A stretch of DNA of 64,000 bases from Paralcaligenes sp. KSB-10 (GCF_021266465.1 NZ_CP089848.1:496001-560000), one strand, 5' to 3'. Counted from the stretch's first letter, positions 53,781 through 63,066 are shown. The notes: generated by a model not told the origin, from the letters alone. Program-made: numbers and translations.

Positions 53781-54545
53781 ATGACTTCTTCCCCTGTATC
53801 CAAAATCGCGCTTGTCACCGGAGCCGGCAGCGGTGTCGGCCGGGCAGTGGCGCAAGCGCTGCTGCAGGACGGTTTTACCGTCGTGCTTGCCGGACGGCGG
53901 CCGGAGCCGCTTGTCGAACTGGCCGAAACGGCGAAGGGCGCCGGGCAGCACGCGCTGGCTGTACCCACCGATGTGCGCGATGCCGCGAGCGTGAAAGCAT
54001 TGTTTGCCGAGATCGAAAAAAACTTTGGGCGGCTCGATGTACTGTTCAACAATGCCGGGATCAACGCTCCAGCGCTAACCATCGATGAGCTACCGCTTGA
54101 AAACTGGACCAATGTCATCGATACGAACATTACCGGCATGTTCCTGTGTGCCCGTGCGGCATTCGGATTAATGAAAAAACAAACGCCGCAGGGCGGTCGT
54201 ATTATCAATAATGGATCCATCTCGGCCCATGCGCCGCGTCCGCTCAGCACTCCCTATACCGTCAGCAAGCACGCAGTGCTGGGCCTGACAAAGTGCATTG
54301 CGCTCGATGGCCGCGAGTACAACATTGTGTGCAGCCAGGTTGACATCGGCAATGCCTTGACAGAACTTTCGGCTCGTATGTCCAAAGGCGTGCGGCAAGC
54401 CAACGGCCAAACGGCAGCAGAGCCTATGTTCGATGTCAAATACGTTGCCGACGCGGTGCGCCTTGTCGCCGCCATGCCTCTGACGACCAATGTACTCAAT
54501 ATGACGGTCATGGCGAGCAATATGCCGTTTGTCGGCCGCGGTTGA
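53781..54545 (+). CDS. SDR-family oxidoreductase
   Basis: A 254-residue classical short-chain dehydrogenase. The NAD(P) motif is [10 protein letters not shown], followed by NNAG, and the catalytic YTVSK preceded by Ser in NNGSISAH. The ATG at 53781 (MTSSPVSK) is the family-consistent start. It is co-directional with the ABC operon and could act on the imported substrate. The substrate is unknown. Confidence 0.88.
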   Translation: MTSSPVSKIALVTGAGSGVGRAVAQALLQDGFTVVLAGRRPEPLVELAETAKGAGQHALAVPTDVRDAASVKALFAEIEKNFGRLDVLFNNAGINAPALTIDELPLENWTNVIDTNITGMFLCARAAFGLMKKQTPQGGRIINNGSISAHAPRPLSTPYTVSKHAVLGLTKCIALDGREYNIVCSQVDIGNALTELSARMSKGVRQANGQTAAEPMFDVKYVADAVRLVAAMPLTTNVLNMTVMASNMPFVGRG

Positions 54546-54689
54546 AAAAGGGTTTCAACAAATATCCAAAAAACCTTAGATATCGCATAATGTACGTGCG
54601 TGTGCGATGGGCAAATTAGTTCCAGCTTCAAAAACCTCACGGGTATAAATCCTTGCCCTGAGCAAAGTATGCCTAGAGGGGAGAGCCTG

Positions 54690-55241
54690 ATGGCAAAAAT
54701 CGTTGGGATAGCAGGCAGTTTACGTTCCGGTTCGTTTAACGCGGCGCTGTTGCGCGCGGCCGCCGGAGTTATGCCCGATGGCTCCACTTTGGAAATAGCG
54801 ACCATAAAAGGGATTCCGCTGTATGACGGCGACATTGAGGAAAAAGAGGGTATTCCCCCCGCAGTGCAGGTCTTGAAAAGCCAGATCATGGCTTGCGACG
54901 GGGTGCTGCTGGTAACGCCGGAATACAATAATTCGATGCCTGGCGTATTTAAAAATGCCATCGACTGGTTGTCTCGGCCTTCGGCTGACATTGCCCGCGT
55001 GTTTGGCAATCGTCCCATTGCCATCACGGGCGCGTCGCCCGGCGGATTCGGCACGGTCCTATCTCAGGCGGCCTGGCTGCCTGTGCTGCGGACCTTGGGC
55101 GTGCGCCCGTGGTTTGGCGGCCGTCTGCTGGTGTCCCGCGCCGGAAGCGTATTTAACGATGCAGGCGATCTCATCGATCAGAAAGTAAAGGCGCAATTAC
55201 AGCAGTTCGTGCATGATTTCGTCGATTTTGTGAAATCATAA
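54690..55241 (+). CDS. NADPH-dependent FMN reductase (chromate/quinone reductase-like)
   Basis: A 183-residue flavodoxin-fold protein with the FMN phosphate site GSLRSGSFN (about 8-16) and the family motif TPEYNNSMPG. It is close to the NAD(P)H-dependent chromate/quinone reductases (ChrR/YieF). The ATG at 54690 follows GAGGGGAG. Cytoplasmic; possibly reduces chromate or quinones. Confidence 0.87.
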   Translation: MAKIVGIAGSLRSGSFNAALLRAAAGVMPDGSTLEIATIKGIPLYDGDIEEKEGIPPAVQVLKSQIMACDGVLLVTPEYNNSMPGVFKNAIDWLSRPSADIARVFGNRPIAITGASPGGFGTVLSQAAWLPVLRTLGVRPWFGGRLLVSRAGSVFNDAGDLIDQKVKAQLQQFVHDFVDFVKS

Positions 55242-55354
55242 TATCGCAGGCAAGTCAAAGCGCATTATGCTAAAGGCGCCCGAACGCGGCTCGCCGATCA
55301 ATGAGCCTCGCGTTCGAGGAAAATGGATAAAGTAATTGACAAGGTCGATACATA

Positions 55355-55759
55355 TCAGTGCTGTGTGATTTTGGCCGTATTGCCCCAGCCCGACTGAATT
55401 ATGCTGGCAGTCTGATTCCAGCCGGTTTGAGTAACCCTGGCGTTATTGTTGCCGCCCGTCTGGGCAATATAAGAGACCATATTGCCGCCGTCATGCTGGT
55501 CTACCTTGGCGAAATTGTTGCTGCCGGCCTGGCCAATAGTGCTTTTCGTGTAGGCAAAGGTGTCGTGCTGGTCGGATTTGGCGGTATTGTCGCTGCCCCG
55601 CTGGTCAATCGACGATAGCGCGTAGTCGTTGTAGGTCTGGGTAATGGCTGCATCGTTGTCACTGCCGGCTTGGTAGATGCTGCCGCCGTTCGACGCCATG
55701 GCGGGCGCCCCGAATGCGAATGCCAGACCCAACGCAAGTGCTGAAAGACTGATTTTCAT
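55355..55759 (-). CDS. Curlin-repeat protein (CsgA-like)
   Basis: A 134-residue secreted protein with a signal peptide (1-24, APAMAS) followed by imperfect curlin repeats: IYQAGSDNDAAITQ, IDQRGSDNTAKSDQ, IGQAGSNNFAKVDQ, IAQTGGNNNARVTQ, IIQSGWGNTAKITQ. The regular Gln and Asn spacing forms the amyloid core of curli fibres. The csgBDEFG secretion genes are not in the window. A degenerate curlin-repeat ORF lies upstream on the same strand. Confidence 0.85.
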   Translation of the reverse strand: MKISLSALALGLAFAFGAPAMASNGGSIYQAGSDNDAAITQTYNDYALSSIDQRGSDNTAKSDQHDTFAYTKSTIGQAGSNNFAKVDQHDGGNMVSYIAQTGGNNNARVTQTGWNQTASIIQSGWGNTAKITQH

Positions 55760-55809
55760 TGTGATTCTCCTCAAATTTAAGACCTGAAATACACCCTAAC
55801 CCAGCGGTC

Positions 55810-56067
55810 TTAGCACTGGATTACTTTCGCATAGGCTCCGACGCTGTTGTATTGAGTAACCTTGAGCGGCGGGGCTCCTGCATATTGAGTGACTGACATA
55901 GCATTGAAGCTTCCATCCTGGCTTGCAAAAGCCGAGTTTCCGTAACCGTCCTGGGTAATAGTGGCGTTGTTATTGCTGGCGTTCTGATACAGCCTCACCG
56001 TTTGCGATCCACCTTGTTCCTGAGTGGAACGACTGGTTATTTCTCTTCGGCGAAGGCAGGCTGGCAT
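55810..56067 (-). pseudogene. Curlin-repeat (CsgB-like) ORF with missing or frameshifted N-terminus
   Basis: The 85-residue frame carries three curlin units (VRLYQNASNNNATITQDG, FASQDGSFNAMSVTQ, VTQYNSVGAYAKVIQ) but starts without a signal peptide. A curlin-like stretch (STQDNVNLQYA) lies just upstream in a different frame, suggesting a frameshift near 56050. It is placed as a nucleator-like gene in front of the CsgA-like gene. It is probably broken, though an unusual short protein is possible. Confidence 0.6.
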
Positions 56068-56427
56068 ATTGCAGATTCACATTGTCTTGAGTGCTCATCC
56101 CGGCTTTACCACGACACGGTTAGTGGGGATTTTTCCTGCTTTATTGTTTTATTCTGGCCAAGCTTTTCTGCCTATTGCTCACAACTACCGCTTTTTAAAA
56201 ACATGTTGAAACTGCCTTTAATGGATCCCATCTTAGATAGGAGAAAGGGGCAGCAACATAGGGCATGCGATTTAATCCCACGTGGCTTTATGGCGTAATT
56301 CGAACGTATGAACACAGTCGATTCGCAAGGTGTTGAATAAATTCGAACGCCGCCAACGAAAACTTCAACTGGCCACACATTTGCTTCCGTCTTAGACTTC
56401 CAGGCACTATTTGAATGAGGCTGGCAT
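56068..56427. other. Intergenic region before the CoA-transferase operon, with TTCGAA direct repeats
   Basis: About 360 bp without a gene. It holds two copies of AATTCGAACG (56297-56306 and 56340-56349), 43 bp apart (about four helical turns), each centred on TTCGAA. The repeats lie 80-130 bp before the CoA-transferase start and could be regulator sites. Confidence 0.5.
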
Positions 56428-57618
56428 ATGTTGGGTACGGCATTGAAGGGCGTAAAAGTAGTTGATTTGTCACGCATATTGGCTGGCCCGTGGTGCACCC
56501 AAAATCTTGCCGACCTGGGTGCGGAAGTCATCAAGATCGAAAGACCCGGCAGCGGTGACGATACGCGCGGCTGGGGGCCGCCATATCTGGAATCCGTGGA
56601 AGGCGACACCTTGTCCGCCTACTTTACTTGTTGCAATCGCGGCAAGAAGTCCGTTGCGCTGGACTTCACTCAAGAAGCCGACAGGCAGCAGTTGTTGGCG
56701 CTGATTCGTGATGCCGACGTGCTGGTGGAAAACTTCCGTGTCGGAACGTTGGGAAAGTACGGGCTGGATTACGATAGCGTCAAGGCGGTGAATCCACGGC
56801 TGATTTACACGTCTATTACGGGATACGGCCAAACCGGGCCCAAGGCGCATCGTCCCGGCTATGACTACATTTTCCAGGGGCTTGGCGGTTTGATGAGCTA
56901 CACGGGCCCGGCCGATGGCGCGCCGGGTGCCGGCCCCTTGCGTACCGGTGTCGCCGTGGTGGACATCTCCACCGGAATGTATGCCACTTCCGCAGTCTTG
57001 GCCGCCCTGTTTCAGCGCACGCAAACAGGCGAGGGCGCGTGGCTGGATCTGGCACTGTTGGATGTGGCCGTCGCCTTGAATGCCAACCAGGCCGCCAATT
57101 TTCTGGTGTCGGGCTCAAGCCCACGGCGCAGCGGTAATGCGCACCCCAATTTGGCTCCCTACGAGGTTTTCCAGGCCAGTGACGGCTTTTTCATCCTGGC
57201 AATCGGCAATGACACGCAATTTGCGCGTTTCTGTGATTTTTGTGAGCGGCCCGAGCTTGCCCAGGATGGCCGCTTCAAAACGAACAGCGGCCGAATCAAC
57301 CATCTGGCCGCATTGCGAACCATTCTCAGTGAAATACTGGCAACGAAACCACGACAATACTGGACCGAAGAGCTCGATAAGCTGGGCATATCCTGGGGTT
57401 CGGTCAATTCGCTTGAAGAAGTGTTTCAGGACGAGCAAGTTCTGCACCGTCAAATGCTTCAAAAAATCATCCATCCCAAGCTGGGTGAAATAAAGCTGGT
57501 CAAAAATCCGATGTTGGCCGGAAACCAAGAAGACGGCACGTATCCCGCGGCTCCTCCATTACTGGGCGAGCATACCGCGTCGGTACTCGAATGCTTGAAT
57601 ACAAATATTGAGAGATAA
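56428..57618 (+). CDS. CaiB/BaiF-family class III CoA-transferase
   Basis: A 396-residue class III CoA-transferase. The N-terminal VVDLSRILAGPWCTQNLADLG (given in part as DLSRILAGPW and NLADLGAEV) and the DALVENFRVGTL-like segment with the catalytic aspartate in LLDVAVALNANQ match the family. It moves CoA between carboxylates. It leads an operon with a Bug protein and an enoyl-CoA hydratase, for activation of an imported carboxylate. Confidence 0.92.
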   Translation: MLGTALKGVKVVDLSRILAGPWCTQNLADLGAEVIKIERPGSGDDTRGWGPPYLESVEGDTLSAYFTCCNRGKKSVALDFTQEADRQQLLALIRDADVLVENFRVGTLGKYGLDYDSVKAVNPRLIYTSITGYGQTGPKAHRPGYDYIFQGLGGLMSYTGPADGAPGAGPLRTGVAVVDISTGMYATSAVLAALFQRTQTGEGAWLDLALLDVAVALNANQAANFLVSGSSPRRSGNAHPNLAPYEVFQASDGFFILAIGNDTQFARFCDFCERPELAQDGRFKTNSGRINHLAALRTILSEILATKPRQYWTEELDKLGISWGSVNSLEEVFQDEQVLHRQMLQKIIHPKLGEIKLVKNPMLAGNQEDGTYPAAPPLLGEHTASVLECLNTNIER

Positions 57619-57621
57619 GGA

Positions 57622-58587
57622 ATGCATAAACACATCAAAGTCGGCATCGCCGCATGCCTGTTTTCATTTTCAACCATATCGGCCGCCGCCTATCCGGATC
57701 GGGCCATCGAATTCATTGTTCCGTACGCACCGGGTGGGACCACAGACCTGATTGCCCGTATTGTGGCGACCAAGCTCGGCGATGTCCTGGGGCAGTCCGT
57801 CGTGGTCGCCAATAAGCCTGGGGCTGGTGGTGCCGTGGGCAGCGCTTATGCCGCACGCCAAAAGCCCGACGGATACACCCTGGTCATGGCCGTGGAGAGC
57901 TCGCACGCCGTCAACCCCAGCGTCCGAAGCAAGCCGCCATACGATCCCATCAACGATTTCACTCCCATTAGCAACCTGGCCAATGTGCTGGGCGTCCTGG
58001 ACGTCAGTGCCAAGTCGAACATCAAGACCTTCCAGCAATTGCTCGATGTGTTGAAGGCGAAGCCAGGCAAGCTCGCCTTTGGTTCATCCGGGCTTGGGGG
58101 CTATAGCCATCTGTTCGGCGAACGTTTCCTGAGCGTGACGAAAACCAACATGCTCCACGTGCCCTACAACGGCCTGGGGCCAGCGTTAGCCGGACTTCTG
58201 GGTGGTCAGGTCGATGTGGTATTCGACAACCTTCCGTCATCCGCCGGCCAGATCGCCGCCGGCACGTTTCGCGCTCTTGCTGTAGCGGCCCCTAGCCGTG
58301 TGAAGAGCATGCCCGACGTTCCCACCTATGCGGAAGTCGGCTACCCACAATTGAATACTCCCTCGTGGTTTGGCATGGCGGCACCGGCAAAGCTTCCCGC
58401 TGACGTGCTCGAAACCCTTAACAAAGCGGTCGGTAAGGTTTTGGCCGACCCCAAGGTGATCGATCTGATCGAAAAGCAAGGCGCCGTCCCGGATCATACA
58501 AGCCCCGAGGAATTCAAGAAAATCATTGAAGAGTCCAACAAAAGATGGCAGGGCGTCGTGCAAGCCATTGGCTTTGAAAAGCTTTGA
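57622..58587 (+). CDS. Bug/TctC-family periplasmic binding protein
   Basis: A 321-residue receptor with a signal peptide (1-24, ISAAA). The marks are IEFIVPYAPGGTTD, NKPGAGGAVGS and VPYNGLGPALAG. It has AAGGA upstream and starts 3 bp after the CoA-transferase stop. It likely binds the carboxylate that the CoA-transferase then activates. Confidence 0.92.
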   Translation: MHKHIKVGIAACLFSFSTISAAAYPDRAIEFIVPYAPGGTTDLIARIVATKLGDVLGQSVVVANKPGAGGAVGSAYAARQKPDGYTLVMAVESSHAVNPSVRSKPPYDPINDFTPISNLANVLGVLDVSAKSNIKTFQQLLDVLKAKPGKLAFGSSGLGGYSHLFGERFLSVTKTNMLHVPYNGLGPALAGLLGGQVDVVFDNLPSSAGQIAAGTFRALAVAAPSRVKSMPDVPTYAEVGYPQLNTPSWFGMAAPAKLPADVLETLNKAVGKVLADPKVIDLIEKQGAVPDHTSPEEFKKIIEESNKRWQGVVQAIGFEKL

Positions 58588-58595
58588 GGTGAACG

Positions 58596-59381
58596 ATGAG
58601 CGAAAATACTTGGTCTGAACACGCCGATCTGTCGGTGGATGATAGCGGCACTGGAACACTGCGTATCCAGAATGCCGGAAAGCTGAATATCCTAAGCACT
58701 CCGGTCATTTGCGCACTGACCGAGGCACTGGCCCATGTTGCCGATCGCGACGACATCCGCGTGCTGGTCGTGCGGGGTGAGGGTGATGGGGCATTCATTG
58801 CCGGCGCCGACATCAAAGAAATGGCCCACTTCGACATGCAGCGCGCCGCAGCTTTCATCGATGGCCTTCGCAAACTCTCCGACGCGATACGCCTGCTTCC
58901 CAAGCCGGTGATCGCGCGCATTCCAGGCTGGTGCCTGGGCGGCGGTATGGAGTTTGCCTTGGCGTGCGATTTCCGCATTGGCGCGGACGCGGCAAAAATG
59001 GGTATGCCCGAGGTCAAGGTGGGCATTCCGTCCATTATCCAGGCGGCTTTGCTTCCCAGACTAATTGGCACGGCGCGTTCCAGCTGGATGCTGTTGACGG
59101 GCGAGATTGTGGACGCCGACAAGGCCCTGAACTGGGGGCTGCTTGACAGCGTGGTACCACTGACCGATTTGGACGAAGAGGTCACGCGCGTGGCCCGAAT
59201 GATGACTGGCTTGGGGCCAGCCGCCTTGGCTCAGCAGAAAAGACTGTTGCGCGAATGGGAGAACGAACCACTTGAAACCTCCATTTTGAATGGCGTGCGC
59301 GAGTTCGCGCAGGCATTCAATACAGGTGAGCCGCAGAAGTACATGGGCGAATTCATCAAGGCAAAACAGAAGTCCGTTTAG
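58596..59381 (+). CDS. Enoyl-CoA hydratase/isomerase (crotonase family)
   Basis: A 261-residue crotonase-fold protein. The oxyanion loops are FIAGADIKEM and IPGWCLGGGMEFALACD, the second followed by the catalytic-acid region PEVKVGIPS. It likely hydrates an enoyl-CoA made from the transported acid. It is the last gene before a strong terminator. Start is preceded by GAGGTG. Confidence 0.9.
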   Translation: MSENTWSEHADLSVDDSGTGTLRIQNAGKLNILSTPVICALTEALAHVADRDDIRVLVVRGEGDGAFIAGADIKEMAHFDMQRAAAFIDGLRKLSDAIRLLPKPVIARIPGWCLGGGMEFALACDFRIGADAAKMGMPEVKVGIPSIIQAALLPRLIGTARSSWMLLTGEIVDADKALNWGLLDSVVPLTDLDEEVTRVARMMTGLGPAALAQQKRLLREWENEPLETSILNGVREFAQAFNTGEPQKYMGEFIKAKQKSV

Positions 59382-59404
59382 TGGCGCGACCGTCATCGTT
59401 TAAT

Positions 59405-59440
59405 GCCCCTGGTTCCTTTATGCAAGAACCGGGGGCTTTT
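59405..59440 (+). terminator. Rho-independent terminator after CoA-transferase operon
   Basis: A stem with arms GCCCCTGGTTC (59405-59415) and GAACCGGGGGC (59426-59436), one G-U-type mismatch, 10-base loop, and TTTT immediately after. It is well placed 24 bp past the hydratase stop and before the LysR gene. Confidence 0.88.
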
Positions 59441-59511
59441 CGTTTGCGCGGTAAAAAAGCCTATCATTATTGGCCAAGCTGTTTGCGTAACGATCAACGG
59501 GACATTATTTT

Positions 59512-60435
59512 GTGCGCTACGAACTAAAAGACTTGAAGCTTTTTCTTGCCATCGTCCAGGCTCAGAACCTTTCGGCCGGGGCAGCCACGATGCACATGAC
59601 GGCCTCGTCGGCCAGCTATCGACTGAAAAACCTTGAATACACGGTGGGCAGCGGGCTATTCGTGCGAACCTCGAAAGGGATGACGACGACACCGGCGGGA
59701 GAGGTTCTGGCCCGCCATGCCAAGAAACTGCTGGCGAGCGTTGAGACCATGCACACAGAGCTCAGCGACTATTCCGGCAATTTGCGCGGCTCCATCAGGG
59801 TGCTGGCCAATAGCAGTTCGCTCAATGGCTTCCTGATACCCAGTCTTGCCAGGTTTCTTACCGGCAATACGGGAATCAATGTTGATCTTAAAGAACAGGA
59901 AAGCCTGAAAATCAGTGGCGCAATCGAGGAGGGCGTGGCCGACATCGGAATTGGCTCAGATCTGGACCCCTTGCCCAGCCTGGAGCGCCGGCTTTATGCG
60001 CAAGACCGGCTGGTCTGCGTAATGCCTCCCGACCACCCCTTGGCACGCGCGCCTCGCACAGTGTTTGAAGAGATCCTGGACCACGACCTGGTGTCCATGC
60101 AACGCGCAAGCAGCAACTTCCTGTTCTTGTCCAACCAAGCACGCCTGGCTGGAAAATCCATGAAAGTCCGGGTGCATGTACACAATTTCAGCGCAGCGCT
60201 GTACATGGTCGGAGCCGGTGTGGGCGTCGCCATTGTGCCTGCAAGCATTGCCGGTCCGGCTACCGGGCAGGGACAACTTCTTGCACTACCCATAACAGAC
60301 GTCTGGGCTGAACGAACGCTGCATTTGGTGCTGCGTGCCGAAACAGGAGATCAATCCACGCTAGTCCGGCAGTTCTCCGAGATTCTGTTGAATGACCCTC
60401 AAGTCGTGGAGGCGCGTCAGTCACAGTCCTTATGA
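59512..60435 (+). CDS. LysR-family transcriptional regulator
   Basis: A 307-residue LysR protein with helix-turn-helix (NLSAGAATMHMTASSASYRLKNLE) and effector domain. It starts with GTG. It lies downstream of the terminator in the same direction, so it has its own promoter; it is probably the regulator of the CoA-transferase operon. The end of the gene abuts a sigma-54 remnant on the other strand. Confidence 0.86.
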   Translation: MRYELKDLKLFLAIVQAQNLSAGAATMHMTASSASYRLKNLEYTVGSGLFVRTSKGMTTTPAGEVLARHAKKLLASVETMHTELSDYSGNLRGSIRVLANSSSLNGFLIPSLARFLTGNTGINVDLKEQESLKISGAIEEGVADIGIGSDLDPLPSLERRLYAQDRLVCVMPPDHPLARAPRTVFEEILDHDLVSMQRASSNFLFLSNQARLAGKSMKVRVHVHNFSAALYMVGAGVGVAIVPASIAGPATGQGQLLALPITDVWAERTLHLVLRAETGDQSTLVRQFSEILLNDPQVVEARQSQSL

Positions 60436-60590
60436 ACTGAGATGGATTTTCTCAGTTCTGCTGTCGGACACTTGATCTGGGCGCGATACTTCGACACCGT
60501 TCTACGTGCGACGACAACTCCCTCGCGAGCCAATTTGCGGGCGAGCACTACATCAGACAGCGGCTCTTTACTTAGCGCAGGCTTTGTGAT
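60436..60590 (-). pseudogene. C-terminal remnant of RpoN (sigma-54)
   Basis: The minus strand encodes EPLSDVVLARKLAREG and then VVARRTVSKYRAQIKCPT, which includes the RpoN box ARRTVxKYR that binds the -24 element. The rest of rpoN (about 430 residues) is absent. The fragment overlaps the end region of the LysR gene's 3' side. It is a decayed or transferred piece. Confidence 0.75.
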
Positions 60591-60654
60591 CGCTGGCGAA
60601 CATGGTAATGGTGTCCTGCGGGTGAATGGCCGCAACTTAAGTAGCTAAGGCAAA

Positions 60655-60688
60655 GCACATGAACAAGCATACTTACTTATTCATGTGC
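60655..60688. repeat. 13-bp-arm hairpin downstream of the rpoN remnant
   Basis: Arms GCACATGAACAAG (60655-60667) and CTTATTCATGTGC (60676-60688) pair with one G-U mismatch and an 8-base loop. No T tract follows. It may be a remnant of a mobile element end or an operator. Confidence 0.5.
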
Positions 60689-60704
60689 CTGCGAAGGCGC
60701 TCCA

Positions 60705-60729
60705 ATAATATACGCATAATGTATATTAT
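60705..60729. promoter_or_regulatory. Perfect 9-bp inverted repeat upstream of FMN reductase gene
   Basis: Arms ATAATATAC (60705-60713) and GTATATTAT (60721-60729) with a 7-base centre GCATAAT. It lies about 200 bp before the next gene in an AT-rich stretch and resembles operators of MarR, TetR or GntR regulators. Confidence 0.45.
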
Positions 60730-60925
60730 GTAAAGTTAATGATACGCCTTGCTGAGCATAGATGCCTCACCGGCCATTCAGGACAAATCACTGACAAACC
60801 ATGCAGCAATGGTTTAGCCTGAGCGATCCGGCCAGAGGTGGTTATACTGCCCTCAAATCAGGCAAGTAAGGCAGGCTTTCTGTCCGGCTCCAGGCCGGGC
60901 AACACTACAATCAAGGACCCTCATT

Positions 60926-61498
60926 ATGGTGCTTAAGCTTCACGTCATTATCTGTAGTACCCGGCCCGGTAGGGTCGGCCCGTCGGTAGCTCATTGGTTC
61001 AATGATTACGCGGCCCAACATTCCGAGTTTGAGGTCGTTCTTGTCGATTTAGCCGATTTCAATTTGCCGCTGTACGACGAACCTCACCATCCGGCGTTAC
61101 GCCAATATGAAAAGGAACACACGAAGGCCTGGAGCGCAAGTGTCTCGGCTGCAGATGCTTACGTGTTCGTAACGCCGGAATACAATTACGGCCCGCCGCC
61201 CTCCTTCGTGAATGCATTGAACTATGTTTATAAGGAGTGGAACTATAAGCCTTGCGGCTTCGTCAGCTATGGCGGCGTCTCGGGCGGCTTGCGCGCGGTA
61301 CAACTTGAAAAGCAACTCGTCACAACCTTGAAAATGATGCCAATGGTGGAAGGGGTTGCCATTCCCATGGTTGCCACATTGCTTGATGAGAACAAGAATT
61401 TCAAGGCGAATGAGCTCATCATCAATTCGGCGACCACCATGCTCAATGAGCTCTATCGCTGGACCGAAGCCCTTAAAAGTCTACGCAACAAGGATTAA
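60926..61498 (+). CDS. NADPH-dependent FMN reductase family protein
   Basis: A 190-residue flavodoxin-like oxidoreductase. The FMN site is CSTRPGRVGPSVA (near 10-22) and the family motif TPEYNYGPPPSF follows. It is a different branch from the protein at 54690. It may reduce quinones, nitro compounds or flavin. It has its own promoter region upstream with an inverted repeat. Confidence 0.87.
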   Translation: MVLKLHVIICSTRPGRVGPSVAHWFNDYAAQHSEFEVVLVDLADFNLPLYDEPHHPALRQYEKEHTKAWSASVSAADAYVFVTPEYNYGPPPSFVNALNYVYKEWNYKPCGFVSYGGVSGGLRAVQLEKQLVTTLKMMPMVEGVAIPMVATLLDENKNFKANELIINSATTMLNELYRWTEALKSLRNKD

Positions 61499-61556
61499 TC
61501 GTTTAAATGGTGCCCACGCGGGGTGTCGCTGCAAAACGTACCCGCTGCATCGTAGG

Positions 61557-61575
61557 GGCGACCCTTGTGGTCGCC
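61557..61575. repeat. REP-like palindrome (GGCGACC/GGTCGCC)
   Basis: Arms GGCGACC (61557-61563) and GGTCGCC (61569-61575) with a 5-base loop, in the context TAGGGGCGACCCTTGTGG. This unit looks like dispersed palindromes found in many bacterial genomes. It lies between convergent genes. Confidence 0.5.
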
Positions 61576-61628
61576 GCCCTTGTGGCTGCCATAATCCCGC
61601 ACTCCCAGTGCGCTTGGCTGTGCCTGAC

Positions 61629-61988
61629 TCAGACATGCGATGATTGAACGGCCGGATACTCCTTGACCGCATCCATCACCCGCGTCGAGTATACGAGCGC
61701 CGCACCGGCATTGACCGAGATGGCCACGCCCAACGCCTCCGCAATTTCTTCCTTGCTGGCCCCCTGACGGATGGCGGCTTCGGTATGGACGGCAATGCAA
61801 CCGTCGCAACGCACCGTGACGGCAACCGCCAAGGCAATAAGCTCGCGCACTTTTGCACCAAGCAAATTCTTTTGCTGGCCAGCCGAACTGAGGCCGACAT
61901 ACCCTTTGATGGTGTCAGGACTAAGTTGGGCGACCTCTTTGACGCCGGCACCCACTTGTTTACGATATTCATTCCAATCTAGCATCAT
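61629..61988 (-). CDS. Carboxymuconolactone decarboxylase/AhpD-like protein
   Basis: A 119-residue all-helical protein with the AhpD-type redox motif CDGCIAVHTEAA (CxxC followed by His). It may be an alkylhydroperoxidase or a gamma-carboxymuconolactone decarboxylase paralogue; the CxxC favours the former. The start at 61988 has a GGAGAA Shine-Dalgarno. Confidence 0.87.
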   Translation of the reverse strand: MMLDWNEYRKQVGAGVKEVAQLSPDTIKGYVGLSSAGQQKNLLGAKVRELIALAVAVTVRCDGCIAVHTEAAIRQGASKEEIAEALGVAISVNAGAALVYSTRVMDAVKEYPAVQSSHV

Positions 61989-62079
61989 GATCAGTTCTCC
62001 ATTGTTGAGCAATTTAGCGGAAATTCTCGGTGAACATCCGTTACTGGTTTAGGATCCTATATAAGCAGAATGGTAGTTC

Positions 62080-62874
62080 ATTGTGGGTGCCACGCGGCGT
62101 CGAAAGGATGAACGGCACCTTGGTCGGTCTGATCCTGGCTGGGGTCATTCTCGCAGTGCATCCTCAAGGGCTGTGGCTCGTCCTGACGCTCATGCTTCTC
62201 CAGTTCATCATCGAGATGACCGTGACTCGCAACTATGCTCTGGCCGTCGTGTTCATCACCGCTGCGGCCCTGACCATCGCATCGGGCGGGCATCCCGTGC
62301 CGGATGTAGGGCACGTGCTTTGGGTGCGCGGCGTCGATACCTTTATCGGCTGCATGACTGGTCTTGCGATCTTGGCGATGACGACGCTGCGCACCGTAGT
62401 GGAGCGCATTCCGCAGGAACTCGTCAATGCGCTGGCGGCGCTTACGACGACGCTCGGCCATGCCGCCGAAGGAGAGGTTACGACCGGCGCTGCCCGACGG
62501 GCACGCCGCGATCTTCACATCACATCATTGCCCTGCTCCAGGCCTACGATGTCAGCGTCGGCGCCACGCTGTGGCATCGCGATGTTGCCGAGCGGTCATG
62601 GCCCGCGGTCGTCGCGGCGCAGCGGCTTGGCTACCGCGTGCTGTCCGCCTGCTGGTCGCTGGAGTCTGCGGGAGCGGACGCCGCCCCTGAAATGGCTCGC
62701 ACGCTGTTCGGCCCCGACGGCGAGAGGGAGGCCAGACAAGCGCTGGCAACGCTATCCGATGCCATTCATGCAGGAACGAAGCCCGCGCCGCTTTCCCATC
62801 TGCCAGAATTTCTGAACACGGAGATGATAAATCTGCATGACTCGCTCGTGTATAGCCTATCGACTCATGATTAA
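62080..62874 (+). pseudogene. FUSC-family membrane protein, 5'-truncated and frameshifted
   Basis: The first frame (to about 62515) carries membrane helices with GTLVGLILAGVILAVHPQG and EMTVTRNYALAVVFITAA, a C-terminal-half FUSC domain. The similarity then moves to the next frame (HHIIALLQAYDVSVGATLWHRD and LPEFLNTEMINLHDSLV), which ends at 62874. The N-terminal half (about 350 residues) of a usual FUSC efflux protein is missing. So at least two lesions are present. Confidence 0.75.
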
Positions 62875-63066
62875 GTCTCTTATCAACACGATCAACCACA
62901 AGTCCTTGAGTCTCGAGTACATCAAAAGACCATTTCAATCCTTCATTGCTACGACCAATTGTTCATAATATCGAACTTATGATGTTCAAATTTGTCATCT
63001 GGCCTGCCTATTGAACCCGTCTGCCATGCCCAGATTTTTTTAACCAACAAGGTCTTTAGCGCTGCA

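Noticed and set aside
60442-60648. 68-residue plus-strand ORF after the LysR gene
   Set aside because: The other strand carries the RpoN box; this frame is its shadow.
60880-60902. Short GC hairpin (GTCCGGC/GCCGGGC) before the FMN reductase gene, considered as a riboswitch or terminator
   Set aside because: It has a mismatch, no T tract and no match to an RNA family I can recognise.
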